Assembly (NCBI GenBank): GCA_021307325.1
Contig: CP089931.1
Span: 1,450,979 to 1,514,978 of the forward strand
DNA: 64,000 nucleotides
Source: Peptoniphilus sp. GNH
GTDB lineage: Bacteria > Bacillota > Clostridia > Tissierellales > Peptoniphilaceae
Reading direction: 5' to 3'
A model generated the notes under the pieces. That model searched no databases. It was not told the DNA's origin and was given only the letters and a program-made list of their open reading frames with translations. Both the position numbers and the translations under genes were made by a program. Below, in pieces: positions 56,313-64,000 of this stretch; position 1 is the stretch's first letter; each line of letters starts with the position of its first letter.

Positions 56313-57551
56313 ATGAATCGTAAAATACTCTTGGCTATAGCTGACGGACTCGGCGATTGGCCTTGTAAAGAACTTGGCGGCAAAACGCCTCTTGAATATG
56401 CAAACAAACCAAATCTAGATGCTCTTGCAAAAGAAGGATGCACAGGTATCATGGATGTTTATTCTGCAGGAGTACCTGTGGGAACAGATCTTGGACATCT
56501 TATCTTATTTGGATATGGAATAAAGGACTATCCAGGAAGGGGTCCTATCGAAGCTGCGGGTGTAGGCATAGATTTGGAAGAGGGCGATGTCGCTTTTAGA
56601 TGTAATTTTGCCACCATAGATCAAGACGGAAAAATAATTGATCGCAGGGCAGGCAGGATTCGAGAAGGTGCACAAGAGCTTGCTCAAGCGCTTGATGGCA
56701 TGGTAGTTGATGATGTGAGAGTCATCTTTAAGGCTGCAACAGAACACAGGGCTGTTATGGTGCTTAGAGGGGATAGTCTTTCAGATAAGGTTGGAGATAC
56801 TGACCCCAAAGATATCAACATGAAGATTAAGGCGGCTTGTCCCAAAGATGATAGCCTAAAGGCTGAAAGGACTTGCCATGTTTTAAATAAGATTCTACTT
56901 AGAGCTCAAGACATCTTGGCAGAGCATGAGATAAACAAAGAAAGAAGAGCCAAGGGACTTTTTGAAGCCAACTGCATCCTCACAAGAGGAGCAGGCCAGC
57001 TTGTGAAGCTCAATAAGAGAAAAGAACTTGCAAGCATGAAGACTATGTGCGTGGCATCTGAAAAGACCGTCCTTGGAGTGGCTAGATTATTAGGCTATCA
57101 AACTCTAACTGATGATGAATTTACAGGAAACATTGATACAAATATTGAAAAGAAGGCTAAGTTTGCCTTGCAAGCTTTGGATGATAACGACTTTGTAATA
57201 CTCCATTATAAGGCCACAGACCTCATGGGTCATGATGGCAATCCAGAGGGCAAGGTAGATGCCATAGAAGTATATGACAAACTATTGGGTTTGGTTACAA
57301 AAGGACTTGAAGAAAAGTCCTATGACACAGTTTTGGCTCTTGCAGCTGACCATTCTACTCCTTGTTATAGAAAGGAACACAGCGGAGATCCAGTACCCGT
57401 ACTGATGAAGGGGGCTGTGGTAAGAAAAGATGCAGTGAAATCCTACGATGAAATTTCTTGCGCAGAGGGAGGACTCGGAAGGATTCAAGGCTCACAATTT
57501 GCTAACCTACTCTTCGATTTTATAGAAAAAACTAAAAAACAAGGAAATTAA
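56313..57551 (+). CDS. Archaeal-type (ApgM) phosphoglycerate mutase-like enzyme
   Basis: 412 residues, alkaline-phosphatase fold of the ApgM branch. Visible are the first metal ligand in 'AIADGLGDWP', 'GGKTPLEYANKPNLDALAKEG', 'GYGIKDYPGRGPIEAAG', 'AFRCNFAT', 'HYKATDLMGHDG' and 'LAADHSTPC'. The nucleophile position reads V-G-T58-D, Thr instead of the usual Ser. Since gpmI already serves glycolysis here, this paralogue, coupled to an anion transporter and LysR regulator, may act on another phosphorylated or sulphonated acid. It ends with no strong terminator. Confidence 0.88.
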   Translation: MNRKILLAIADGLGDWPCKELGGKTPLEYANKPNLDALAKEGCTGIMDVYSAGVPVGTDLGHLILFGYGIKDYPGRGPIEAAGVGIDLEEGDVAFRCNFATIDQDGKIIDRRAGRIREGAQELAQALDGMVVDDVRVIFKAATEHRAVMVLRGDSLSDKVGDTDPKDINMKIKAACPKDDSLKAERTCHVLNKILLRAQDILAEHEINKERRAKGLFEANCILTRGAGQLVKLNKRKELASMKTMCVASEKTVLGVARLLGYQTLTDDEFTGNIDTNIEKKAKFALQALDDNDFVILHYKATDLMGHDGNPEGKVDAIEVYDKLLGLVTKGLEEKSYDTVLALAADHSTPCYRKEHSGDPVPVLMKGAVVRKDAVKSYDEISCAEGGLGRIQGSQFANLLFDFIEKTKKQGN

Positions 57552-57556
57552 ACACA

Positions 57557-57665
57557 AATAAAACCTTATTTATTTTCACTAGCTATGCAAAACGGTCAAG
57601 GATTTCGTTCCCTTATTTTTTCCATGAACTGATTCGCACTTCTGAAATTTGAATAAGGTTTTATT
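57557..57665 (+). repeat. 109-bp element bounded by a perfect 14-bp inverted repeat
   Basis: aataaaaccttatt (57557-57570) and aataaggttttatt (57652-57665) are exact complements. The interior holds a small aagg/cctt hairpin followed by a T-run (57598-57620). It may be a structured 3' UTR with terminator, a small RNA or a miniature mobile-element remnant. No flanking target duplication was recognised. Confidence 0.5.
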
Positions 57666-57747
57666 GATTTAGGTCTTGTAAAATTTACAAGTTTATAAAT
57701 ATTTGTTTACCCAATTAAAGCTTGTATTCCAACTTTTTTATATTTAT

Positions 57748-57756
57748 TGATATAAT
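57748..57756 (+). promoter_or_regulatory. Extended -10 promoter of dnaE
   Basis: TGATATAAT lies 27 bases before the TTG start; no clear -35. Confidence 0.5.
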
Positions 57757-57783
57757 TATACTAGAAAAGTTTGGAGTGATTTT

Positions 57784-60700
57784 TTGAAAGATTTTGTTCA
57801 TCTACACCTACACACAGAGTATTCTCTTTTAGACGGTTCAACCAGGATAAAAGACCTTCCAAAGAGGGTCAAGGAACTTGGAATGGATGCTGTTGCCATA
57901 ACCGATCATGGGAATATGTATGGGGTCATAGATTTTTATAAAAATTGCAAAGAAGAAGGCATAAAGCCTATAATCGGATGTGAAATTTACATTGCAGAAG
58001 GATCACATCTTGAAAGAGATTCTAGCAAAAGACGCTTTCATTTGATTTTGCTTGCAGAAAATAATGAAGGCTTCAAAAATCTGATGAAGATTGTTTCTGA
58101 AGGATTTGTAAATGGATTCTACTATAAACCCAGGGTGGATTATGAAGTCTTAAAAAAGTATTCTAAGGGAATTATAGCTACATCTGCTTGTCTTGGCGGA
58201 GAGGTGCAGCAATACCTTTTGGAAAATGATTTTGAGAAAGCCAGACTAGCTGCTAGAAGGTATGTAGAGATTTTTGGCAAGGATAATTTTTTCTTGGAAC
58301 TTCAAAACCACAAGATGGAAGAGCAAATTAGAGTCAATAGACTCTTGGAGGCTCTTTCAAAAGAGGAGAATATCGATCTTATAGCAAGCAATGATGTGCA
58401 TTATTTAAAAAAGGAAGATGCCAAATCACATGACTTGCTCCTTTGCATCCAAACTGGAAAGACTGAAATGGAAAAGGACAGGATGAGGTTTCCAAGCGAT
58501 GAGTTCTATTTGAAATCGCCTGAAGAGATGAAAGAGGTAATAGATAATAAAGAGGCTCTTTTAAATACTGTAAAGATTGCGAACAGATGCCAAGTAGATA
58601 TAGAGTTTCACAAGCTCCACTTGCCCCACTTCGACCTGCCAGAAGGATATAGCAATGTAGAATATCTTGAAAAGCTCACCTATGAAGGACTTCATGAGAG
58701 ATTTGGACAAATAAATGATGAAATAAAAAAAAGAATAGATTATGAACTCGATACAATAAATTCGATGGGATTTACTGACTACTTTTTAATAGTCTGGGAT
58801 TTCATTCGTTATTCAAAGGCTCACAAGATTGAGGTTGGTCCAGGTAGAGGCTCTGCTGCAGGCTCTTTGGTCTCTTATGCCTTGAGAATCACAGATGTAA
58901 ATCCTTTGGAATTTAATTTGATTTTTGAAAGATTTTTAAATCCCGAAAGAGTAACCATGCCAGATATAGATATTGACTTTTGCTACGAAAGAAGAGAAGA
59001 AGTCATAGATTATGTAATAGAAAAATATGGCAAGGACCACGTTGCTCAAATAGCAACCTTTGGCACTATGGCAGCAAGAGGAGCCATAAGAGATGTGGGA
59101 AGGGCTTTGGATATAGCTTACTCTAGGGTGGACTACATAGCAAAGCTAGTCCCCCAAGAACTCAAGATGACAATAAGAAAAGCCCTTGATGTAAATAGTG
59201 CTTTAAAAGAGGAGTACGAAAAAGATTCTAAGATCAAAAGACTCATTGATACTGCCATAAGCTTGGAAGGCTTGCCAAGGCACACTTCCACTCATGCGGC
59301 TGGAGTTGTAATATCAAAAGATAAAATCACAGAATATGTGCCACTTACAAGAAATCAAGATATAATAGCAACTCAATTTAACATGATTCAGCTTGAAGAG
59401 CTGGGACTTTTGAAGATGGACTTTTTAGGGCTTAGGACTCTTACTGTAATAAGAGATGCTCTTAGGATGATTAAAAAAAATTATGGAGTAGTAGTTGATT
59501 TTGACAAGTTGAGTCTTGACGATAAAGATGTCTTAGAGATGTTTGCCAAGGCTGAAACTCTTGGAGTTTTTCAATTTGAATCTCAAGGCATGAGAAACTT
59601 CTTAAAGGAGCTAAAACCAGATGCTTTTGAGGATTTGGTAGCTGCAAATTCACTATTTAGACCGGGTCCTATGTCTCAGATTCCAAAATTCTGTGAATCC
59701 AAGCACGACAAGTCGAAAATTTCCTATATACATCCCAAGCTTGAAGAAATCTTGGCTCCGACTTATGGCTGTATAGTCTATCAAGAGCAGGTTATGCAAA
59801 TTGTTCAAAAAATAGGCGGCTATTCTCTCGGAAGGGCGGACTTGGTTCGCAGGGCCATGAGCAAGAAGAAGATGGATGTCATGGAAGAGGAGAGGAAGAA
59901 CTTCATCTTTGGAACGACAGAGGGCGGCAAGGAAGTAAGGGGAGCAATCAAAAATGGAGTGGACGAAAAATCTGCCAACGAAATTTTTGATCTCATGATT
60001 GACTTTGCCAACTATGCTTTTAACAAATCCCACTCTGTTGCCTATGCCATAGTTGCTTATAGAACGGCATATCTAAAATACTATTATCCAAAAGAATTTA
60101 TGGCGGCACAAATTTCTACTTATTCACAAGATGCAAGCCAAATAAACCTCTATATAGAGGAGTGCAAAAGGCTAGGCATAAATGTTTTGCCGCCAGATGT
60201 GAACAAATCTTTTTCTGAATTTTCCGTCGAAAAAGGCGGGGTGAGATTTGGACTAAGGGCTGTAAAAAATGTTGGAGAAAGTTTTATAGATTGTCTTGTA
60301 AAAGCAAGAGGAGATAAGGATTTTAAATCTCTAAAGGACATGCTTGAGAGGATGCAAAAAGAAAATTCTCAAGCCATGAATAAGAGGGCAGTTGAAGCTC
60401 TTATAAAGTCTGGCGCGACAGATTGTCTAGGAGGAAATAGACCCCAGCATATGGCTGTGTATGAAAGTTTACTTTCAAATATTTCAGCAAAAATCAAAAA
60501 CAACGTCAAGGGACAATTTTCCATGTTTGATAAGGTTAAAGAGGAAGAAGACTTGCCAAGACTCAAGGATTATTCCCAAAAAATGAAATTGGAAATGGAA
60601 AAAGATTATCTTGGCATATATGTATCGGGTCATCCCTTGGACCCTTATAGGGCTCTTATAGAATCAAATAGCAAGGACAATACTGCAAAGATTTTCTCAG

Positions 60701-61218
60701 CCTATAACGAATCGGGACTAGGAGAGGGCAGAGTCAAAATTGGTGGACTCTTGTCCAAAAAAAGAAATCTTATTACTAAAAACAATAAAATCATGGCATT
60801 TGCAAGCCTTGAAGATTTTTATGGAAGTATTGAACTTGTAATTTTTCCAAATGTTTTCGATAGATACAGAGATTTGATAGAAGAGGGCAAGGTGATTTTG
60901 GTGGGCGGCTCTATTTCTGGCTCAGATGTAGAGGAGCCTAAAATCTTAGTTGACAAGATTTACGATGTGGAAAAGCTTTCAAGCAAAAAATTGTTTGTGA
61001 AATTAAAAAGTGAAGATGATTTAGATTCATTTGCAAAAGCCAAGAGCATTTTTAAAAAGTACTCAGGCAAGACTCCGGTATTTATATATTTTTCTCAAAG
61101 CCAAAAGACCATAAGGGCAGAGGAAGCATTTTATATAGACGAGAATAGTTATGAGCTTATAAGAGGAGAGCTTGTAAAAAATCTGGGACTTTCTTATGAA
61201 TCTGTAATAATGAGGTAA
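57784..61218 (+). CDS. dnaE: DNA polymerase III alpha subunit (DnaE)
   Basis: 1144 residues, DnaE1-like length. An N-terminal PHP domain ('FVHLHLHTEYSLLDG', 'AITDHGNMYG') is followed by the polymerase core with catalytic Asp397 and Asp399 in 'MPDIDIDF' and 'GPGRGSAAGSLVSYAL'. The finger and tandem HhH parts follow, with an OB-fold near 980-1050 ('IGGLLSKKRNLITKNNK'). I accept the TTG at 57784 as start: ggag lies 8 bases upstream, the canonical N-terminus begins there, and the stop-rich leader excludes an earlier codon. The order dnaE-pfkA-pyk is conserved in Firmicutes, here without accA/accD between. Confidence 0.97.
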   Translation: MKDFVHLHLHTEYSLLDGSTRIKDLPKRVKELGMDAVAITDHGNMYGVIDFYKNCKEEGIKPIIGCEIYIAEGSHLERDSSKRRFHLILLAENNEGFKNLMKIVSEGFVNGFYYKPRVDYEVLKKYSKGIIATSACLGGEVQQYLLENDFEKARLAARRYVEIFGKDNFFLELQNHKMEEQIRVNRLLEALSKEENIDLIASNDVHYLKKEDAKSHDLLLCIQTGKTEMEKDRMRFPSDEFYLKSPEEMKEVIDNKEALLNTVKIANRCQVDIEFHKLHLPHFDLPEGYSNVEYLEKLTYEGLHERFGQINDEIKKRIDYELDTINSMGFTDYFLIVWDFIRYSKAHKIEVGPGRGSAAGSLVSYALRITDVNPLEFNLIFERFLNPERVTMPDIDIDFCYERREEVIDYVIEKYGKDHVAQIATFGTMAARGAIRDVGRALDIAYSRVDYIAKLVPQELKMTIRKALDVNSALKEEYEKDSKIKRLIDTAISLEGLPRHTSTHAAGVVISKDKITEYVPLTRNQDIIATQFNMIQLEELGLLKMDFLGLRTLTVIRDALRMIKKNYGVVVDFDKLSLDDKDVLEMFAKAETLGVFQFESQGMRNFLKELKPDAFEDLVAANSLFRPGPMSQIPKFCESKHDKSKISYIHPKLEEILAPTYGCIVYQEQVMQIVQKIGGYSLGRADLVRRAMSKKKMDVMEEERKNFIFGTTEGGKEVRGAIKNGVDEKSANEIFDLMIDFANYAFNKSHSVAYAIVAYRTAYLKYYYPKEFMAAQISTYSQDASQINLYIEECKRLGINVLPPDVNKSFSEFSVEKGGVRFGLRAVKNVGESFIDCLVKARGDKDFKSLKDMLERMQKENSQAMNKRAVEALIKSGATDCLGGNRPQHMAVYESLLSNISAKIKNNVKGQFSMFDKVKEEEDLPRLKDYSQKMKLEMEKDYLGIYVSGHPLDPYRALIESNSKDNTAKIFSAYNESGLGEGRVKIGGLLSKKRNLITKNNKIMAFASLEDFYGSIELVIFPNVFDRYRDLIEEGKVILVGGSISGSDVEEPKILVDKIYDVEKLSSKKLFVKLKSEDDLDSFAKAKSIFKKYSGKTPVFIYFSQSQKTIRAEEAFYIDENSYELIRGELVKNLGLSYESVIMR

Positions 61219-61220
61219 AC

Positions 61221-62180
61221 ATGAAGAGAATAGGTATATTGACAAGCGGGGGAGATGCCCCGGGCATGAATGCAGCCATAAGAAGTATAATAAGATGCTG
61301 CATATATAAAAAATTAGAAGTATATGGAATAAAAAATGGGTTTGAGGGACTTATAAAGGCAGATATAGAGGAGATGGACATATCTTCTGTTGCTGATATA
61401 ATCCACAGAGGCGGCACCATCTTGGGGACTTCTCGTTCGGATGAATTTAGGACGGCTGAAGGTTTGAAGAAGGCTCTTGCCGTAATAGAAATTTTCAAAC
61501 TAGATTATATTATAATTTTAGGAGGAGAAGGCACCTTCAAGGGAGCTCTTTCTCTTGCAGAAAAAGGGGTCAAGGTCTTGACCATACCTTGCACCATAGA
61601 CAATGACCTCGGCTATACGGACTACACAATAGGATTTTTCACAGCACTTACAACAGTAATAGATGCCATAGGCAAGATTAGAGACACTTCAGAGGCTCAT
61701 GGAAGAGCGAATGTGGTAGAAGTAATGGGTAGACATTGCGGAGATATAGCTCTTTATGCAGGGCTTGCAGGAGGGGCTGAGAATATAATCATACCCGAAG
61801 TGGACTGCCCTCTAGAAGGCATAGCTGAAAAAATCATAAAGGGTAAAAACAGGGGCAAAAGGCACCATATAATAGTCTTGGCAGAAGGGACAAGTGGCCC
61901 CTATGAGCTTGCAAAAAATTTGCAGGAGATGACAGGAGTAGAAACGAGAGTAACTGTTTTGGGTTATCTTCAAAGAGGAGGAGAACCCAATGTTGTAGAT
62001 AGAATTTTGGCTACATCCATGGGTAAAAAAGCTGTGGACTTGGTCTTGGAAGAAAAGTCGTCCAGGGCCTTGGGAATAATAAATAATGAAATTAGAGATT
62101 TAGACTTGAAAGAAGCAATAAATGCAGAAAACAAGTTCAATTTTGAACTTTATGAAATTTTAAAGATGGTATCTATATGA
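61221..62180 (+). CDS. pfkA: ATP-dependent 6-phosphofructokinase
   Basis: 319 residues, the E. coli PFK-1 length, and the numbering matches it. 'ILTSGGDAPGMNAAIR' binds ATP; the catalytic 'TIDND' is at 125-129 (base Asp127); 'VEVMGRHCGD' and 'GYLQRGGEP' bind substrate. Gly104 indicates ATP rather than pyrophosphate. The normally invariant Asp103 of the GGDG motif, which helps hold Mg-ATP, is Glu here (GGEGT). It starts two bases after the dnaE stop. Confidence 0.96.
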   Translation: MKRIGILTSGGDAPGMNAAIRSIIRCCIYKKLEVYGIKNGFEGLIKADIEEMDISSVADIIHRGGTILGTSRSDEFRTAEGLKKALAVIEIFKLDYIIILGGEGTFKGALSLAEKGVKVLTIPCTIDNDLGYTDYTIGFFTALTTVIDAIGKIRDTSEAHGRANVVEVMGRHCGDIALYAGLAGGAENIIIPEVDCPLEGIAEKIIKGKNRGKRHHIIVLAEGTSGPYELAKNLQEMTGVETRVTVLGYLQRGGEPNVVDRILATSMGKKAVDLVLEEKSSRALGIINNEIRDLDLKEAINAENKFNFELYEILKMVSI

Positions 62181-62188
62181 GGAGTAAT

Positions 62189-63934
62189 ATGAGAAAGACA
62201 AAAATAGTATGTACAATCGGACCGTCAAGTGAAAAAGAAGAAGTTTTAAGACAACTTATGTTAGAAGGGATGAGCGTGGCGAGATTAAACTTTTCGCATG
62301 GCTCAATAGCAGAGCATAAGGTCAAGGTGGACAGGATAAAAAAACTTAGAGAAGAGTTGGATCTTCCCATATCCATAATGTTTGACACAAAGGGTCCAGA
62401 AATAAGACTTGGAAAATTAAAAGATGATATGGAACCCTATCTAAATGTTTCAGATCAATATATTCTGACAACAGATGACATAGAAGGGGATGAAAAAATG
62501 GCCTCTATATCATATTCACATCTGCCAGAAGATATAAAAATTGGAGACAGAATCCTAATAGACGATGGACTTGTGGAATTAAAAGTCACAAGCGTTGAAG
62601 GAAATAAAATTTTCACGAGGGTTGCAAATGGGGGATTTATAAAATCCAACAAGGGTGTCAACGTGCCTGATGTAAAACTAAGGCTGCCATCTCTTACTGA
62701 GAAGGATATAAAAGATTTAAAATTCGGAGTTCAAGAGGACATAGAATTCATAGCGGCATCTTTTATAAGAAGCAAGGACGATGTATTAAAGATAAGATCA
62801 GTGCTTGAAGAAGAAGGAAACTTCGACATAAAAATAATATCTAAGATTGAGAGCAAGGAAGGGCTTGATAATATAGATGAGATAATAGAAGTTTCAGACG
62901 GCATAATGGTAGCCAGAGGAGATCTCGGAGTAGAAATCCCGACAGAAGAAGTGCCACTTGCTCAAAAGAGGATTATAAAAAAATGTAATCTGCTCGGCAA
63001 ACCTGTAATCACAGCGACTCAAATGCTAGATTCCATGATTCGCAATCCACGACCTACAAGAGCAGAGGCAAATGACGTGGCAAATGCCGTCCTTGATGGC
63101 ACAGATGCTATAATGCTTTCTGGCGAAACAGCTTCTGGAGCCTATCCACTTGAGGCTGTGAGAACTATGGCAAAGATTGCCAAAAAAACAGAAGAATCAA
63201 TTGACTATAAGGAGCTTTTAAGAAATAAAATTTCCAGCCAAGAAAACACCGTCACAAACTCCATTGGAAAATCAACTTGTACAATAGCATCGGATATCTC
63301 TGCCAAGGCAATCATAACAGCGACAACAAGCGGCACAACTTCAAGAGCCATATCCAAATTCAGACCAGAAAATCCGATTGTAGCTGTCACAACTGATAAG
63401 AAAGTCAGAAGACAATTGGAACTTTCTTGGGGTATAGTAAGTCTTATAGCACCAAGTGCAAACTCAACAGATGAGGTAATAGATATGGCGGTGGAAGTCT
63501 CTAAGCAAAATGATTTAGTTAAAAATGGAGACCTTGTAGTAATCACAGCTGGTGTTCCGGTAGGATTTTCAGGCTCTACAAATCTTATAAAGGTTCAAAA
63601 AATTGGAGAACTTGTTATAAGAGGAACGGGAATCGGAGAAAAAACTTATGCAGGAAGATGCCTTGTTTTAAAAGACCAAGATGACTACAAAGATTTTATC
63701 GAAGGAGACATAATAGTAACTGTATCTTCTGATAAGGAAACAGTTTCTTATCTGGAAAAGGCCGGGGGTCTTATAACAGAAGAATCAGGCTTTACATCTC
63801 ATGGAGCAATTGTAGGAGTTGAGCTAGGACTTCCGACAATAGTTGGAGCCAAGGACATCACCAAGGCTTTAAAGACAGGAGAAAGAATTATCATAAATGC
63901 CAAAGATGGCACAATACAAAAATGTGAAGATTGA
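62189..63934 (+). CDS. pyk: Pyruvate kinase with C-terminal PEP-utiliser domain
   Basis: 581 residues. It makes pyruvate and ATP from phosphoenolpyruvate. The core has 'TKIVCTIGPSS', 'MFDTKGPEIRLG', 'ISKIESKEGL', 'VARGDLGVEIP' and 'TATQMLDSMI'. After the allosteric domain, the last 100 residues form the extra phosphohistidine-like domain of Bacillus-type enzymes ('TEESGFTSHGAIVGVELGLP'). I prefer ATG 62189, five bases after aggag; an ATG at 62177 overlaps the pfkA stop and would add MRSN. No complete terminator is visible before the window ends. Confidence 0.96.
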   Translation: MRKTKIVCTIGPSSEKEEVLRQLMLEGMSVARLNFSHGSIAEHKVKVDRIKKLREELDLPISIMFDTKGPEIRLGKLKDDMEPYLNVSDQYILTTDDIEGDEKMASISYSHLPEDIKIGDRILIDDGLVELKVTSVEGNKIFTRVANGGFIKSNKGVNVPDVKLRLPSLTEKDIKDLKFGVQEDIEFIAASFIRSKDDVLKIRSVLEEEGNFDIKIISKIESKEGLDNIDEIIEVSDGIMVARGDLGVEIPTEEVPLAQKRIIKKCNLLGKPVITATQMLDSMIRNPRPTRAEANDVANAVLDGTDAIMLSGETASGAYPLEAVRTMAKIAKKTEESIDYKELLRNKISSQENTVTNSIGKSTCTIASDISAKAIITATTSGTTSRAISKFRPENPIVAVTTDKKVRRQLELSWGIVSLIAPSANSTDEVIDMAVEVSKQNDLVKNGDLVVITAGVPVGFSGSTNLIKVQKIGELVIRGTGIGEKTYAGRCLVLKDQDDYKDFIEGDIIVTVSSDKETVSYLEKAGGLITEESGFTSHGAIVGVELGLPTIVGAKDITKALKTGERIIINAKDGTIQKCED

Positions 63935-64000
63935 CAATAAGTTTAGTAAATTTGGACTTTTTAAAAATTTATAAGCAAATAAAAAAGTTTTGCAGGGCTT

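Noticed and set aside
57598-57620. Small hairpin aagg/cctt as the mutase-gene terminator
   Set aside because: Stem of only four pairs; kept only as part of the inverted-repeat element.

Overview
The window looks like chromosomal DNA of a low-GC, anaerobic, fermentative Firmicute. The A/T-rich base composition, the S-layer-homology (SLH) surface proteins with a characteristic C-terminal tail, pyruvate formate-lyase, the CggR-controlled glycolytic operon and the dnaE-pfkA-pyk order all fit the Gram-positive anaerobic cocci (Peptoniphilus/Anaerococcus-like Tissierellia). That assignment is an inference from gene content. No rRNA, tRNA, CRISPR array, insertion sequence or prophage was recognised.

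Layout. 3-5459: the 3' part of a very large SLH surface protein, cut by the left edge. 5808-7355: TPP riboswitch and thiC. 7411-10994 (minus): a DegV protein and an in-frame fusion of a CCA-adding enzyme with phosphoglucosamine mutase GlmM. 11042-12643: a lipoprotein and a copper-amine-oxidase-N-type surface protein. 12661-19550: a tightly overlapping run of prfB (programmed +1 frameshift), tex, a double-psi-barrel-like membrane protein, an N-formylglutamate-amidohydrolase-like enzyme, a RimK-type ATP-grasp ligase and a P1 peptidase. 19594-21745: acyl-ACP thioesterase and nicotinate phosphoribosyltransferase. 21961-22659 (minus): a TIM-barrel protein of unknown role. 22746-30003: cggR-gap-pgk-tpiA-gpmI-eno-sixA-like operon with a probable CggR operator. 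30037-32445: divergent murI versus an MBL hydrolase and surE. 32476-35402: manganese (yybP-ykoY) riboswitch and P-type ATPase. 35421-36818: D,D-carboxypeptidase. 37132-49724: two giant secreted proteins; the second carries eight almost identical 564-bp repeats and a C-terminal SLH module. 49952-53814: CRP-like operator, pflB, pflA and a Crp/Fnr regulator. 53833-57551: LysR regulator divergent from a DASS anion transporter and an archaeal-type phosphoglycerate mutase. 57748-63934: dnaE, pfkA, pyk.

Together the genes cover almost the whole lower glycolytic route plus mixed-acid fermentation (PfkA, Gap, Pgk, TpiA, GpmI, Eno, Pyk, PflB/A), with local regulators beside their likely targets. The surface side comprises the SLH proteins, a possible ligand-binding module family, and wall enzymes (GlmM, MurI, D,D-carboxypeptidase).

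Most interesting points: the stop-less CCA-GlmM fusion with an intact internal GlmM start; the amide-bond-making and amide-bond-breaking cluster with a novel-looking membrane DPBB protein; the eight-unit repeat array whose single sequence difference records its amplification history; alternative hairpins in the leader of the 1673-residue surface protein; and a CRP-type site whose spacing and matching recognition helix make a self-contained pfl regulatory unit. All calls are from reading the sequence; no database search was run.
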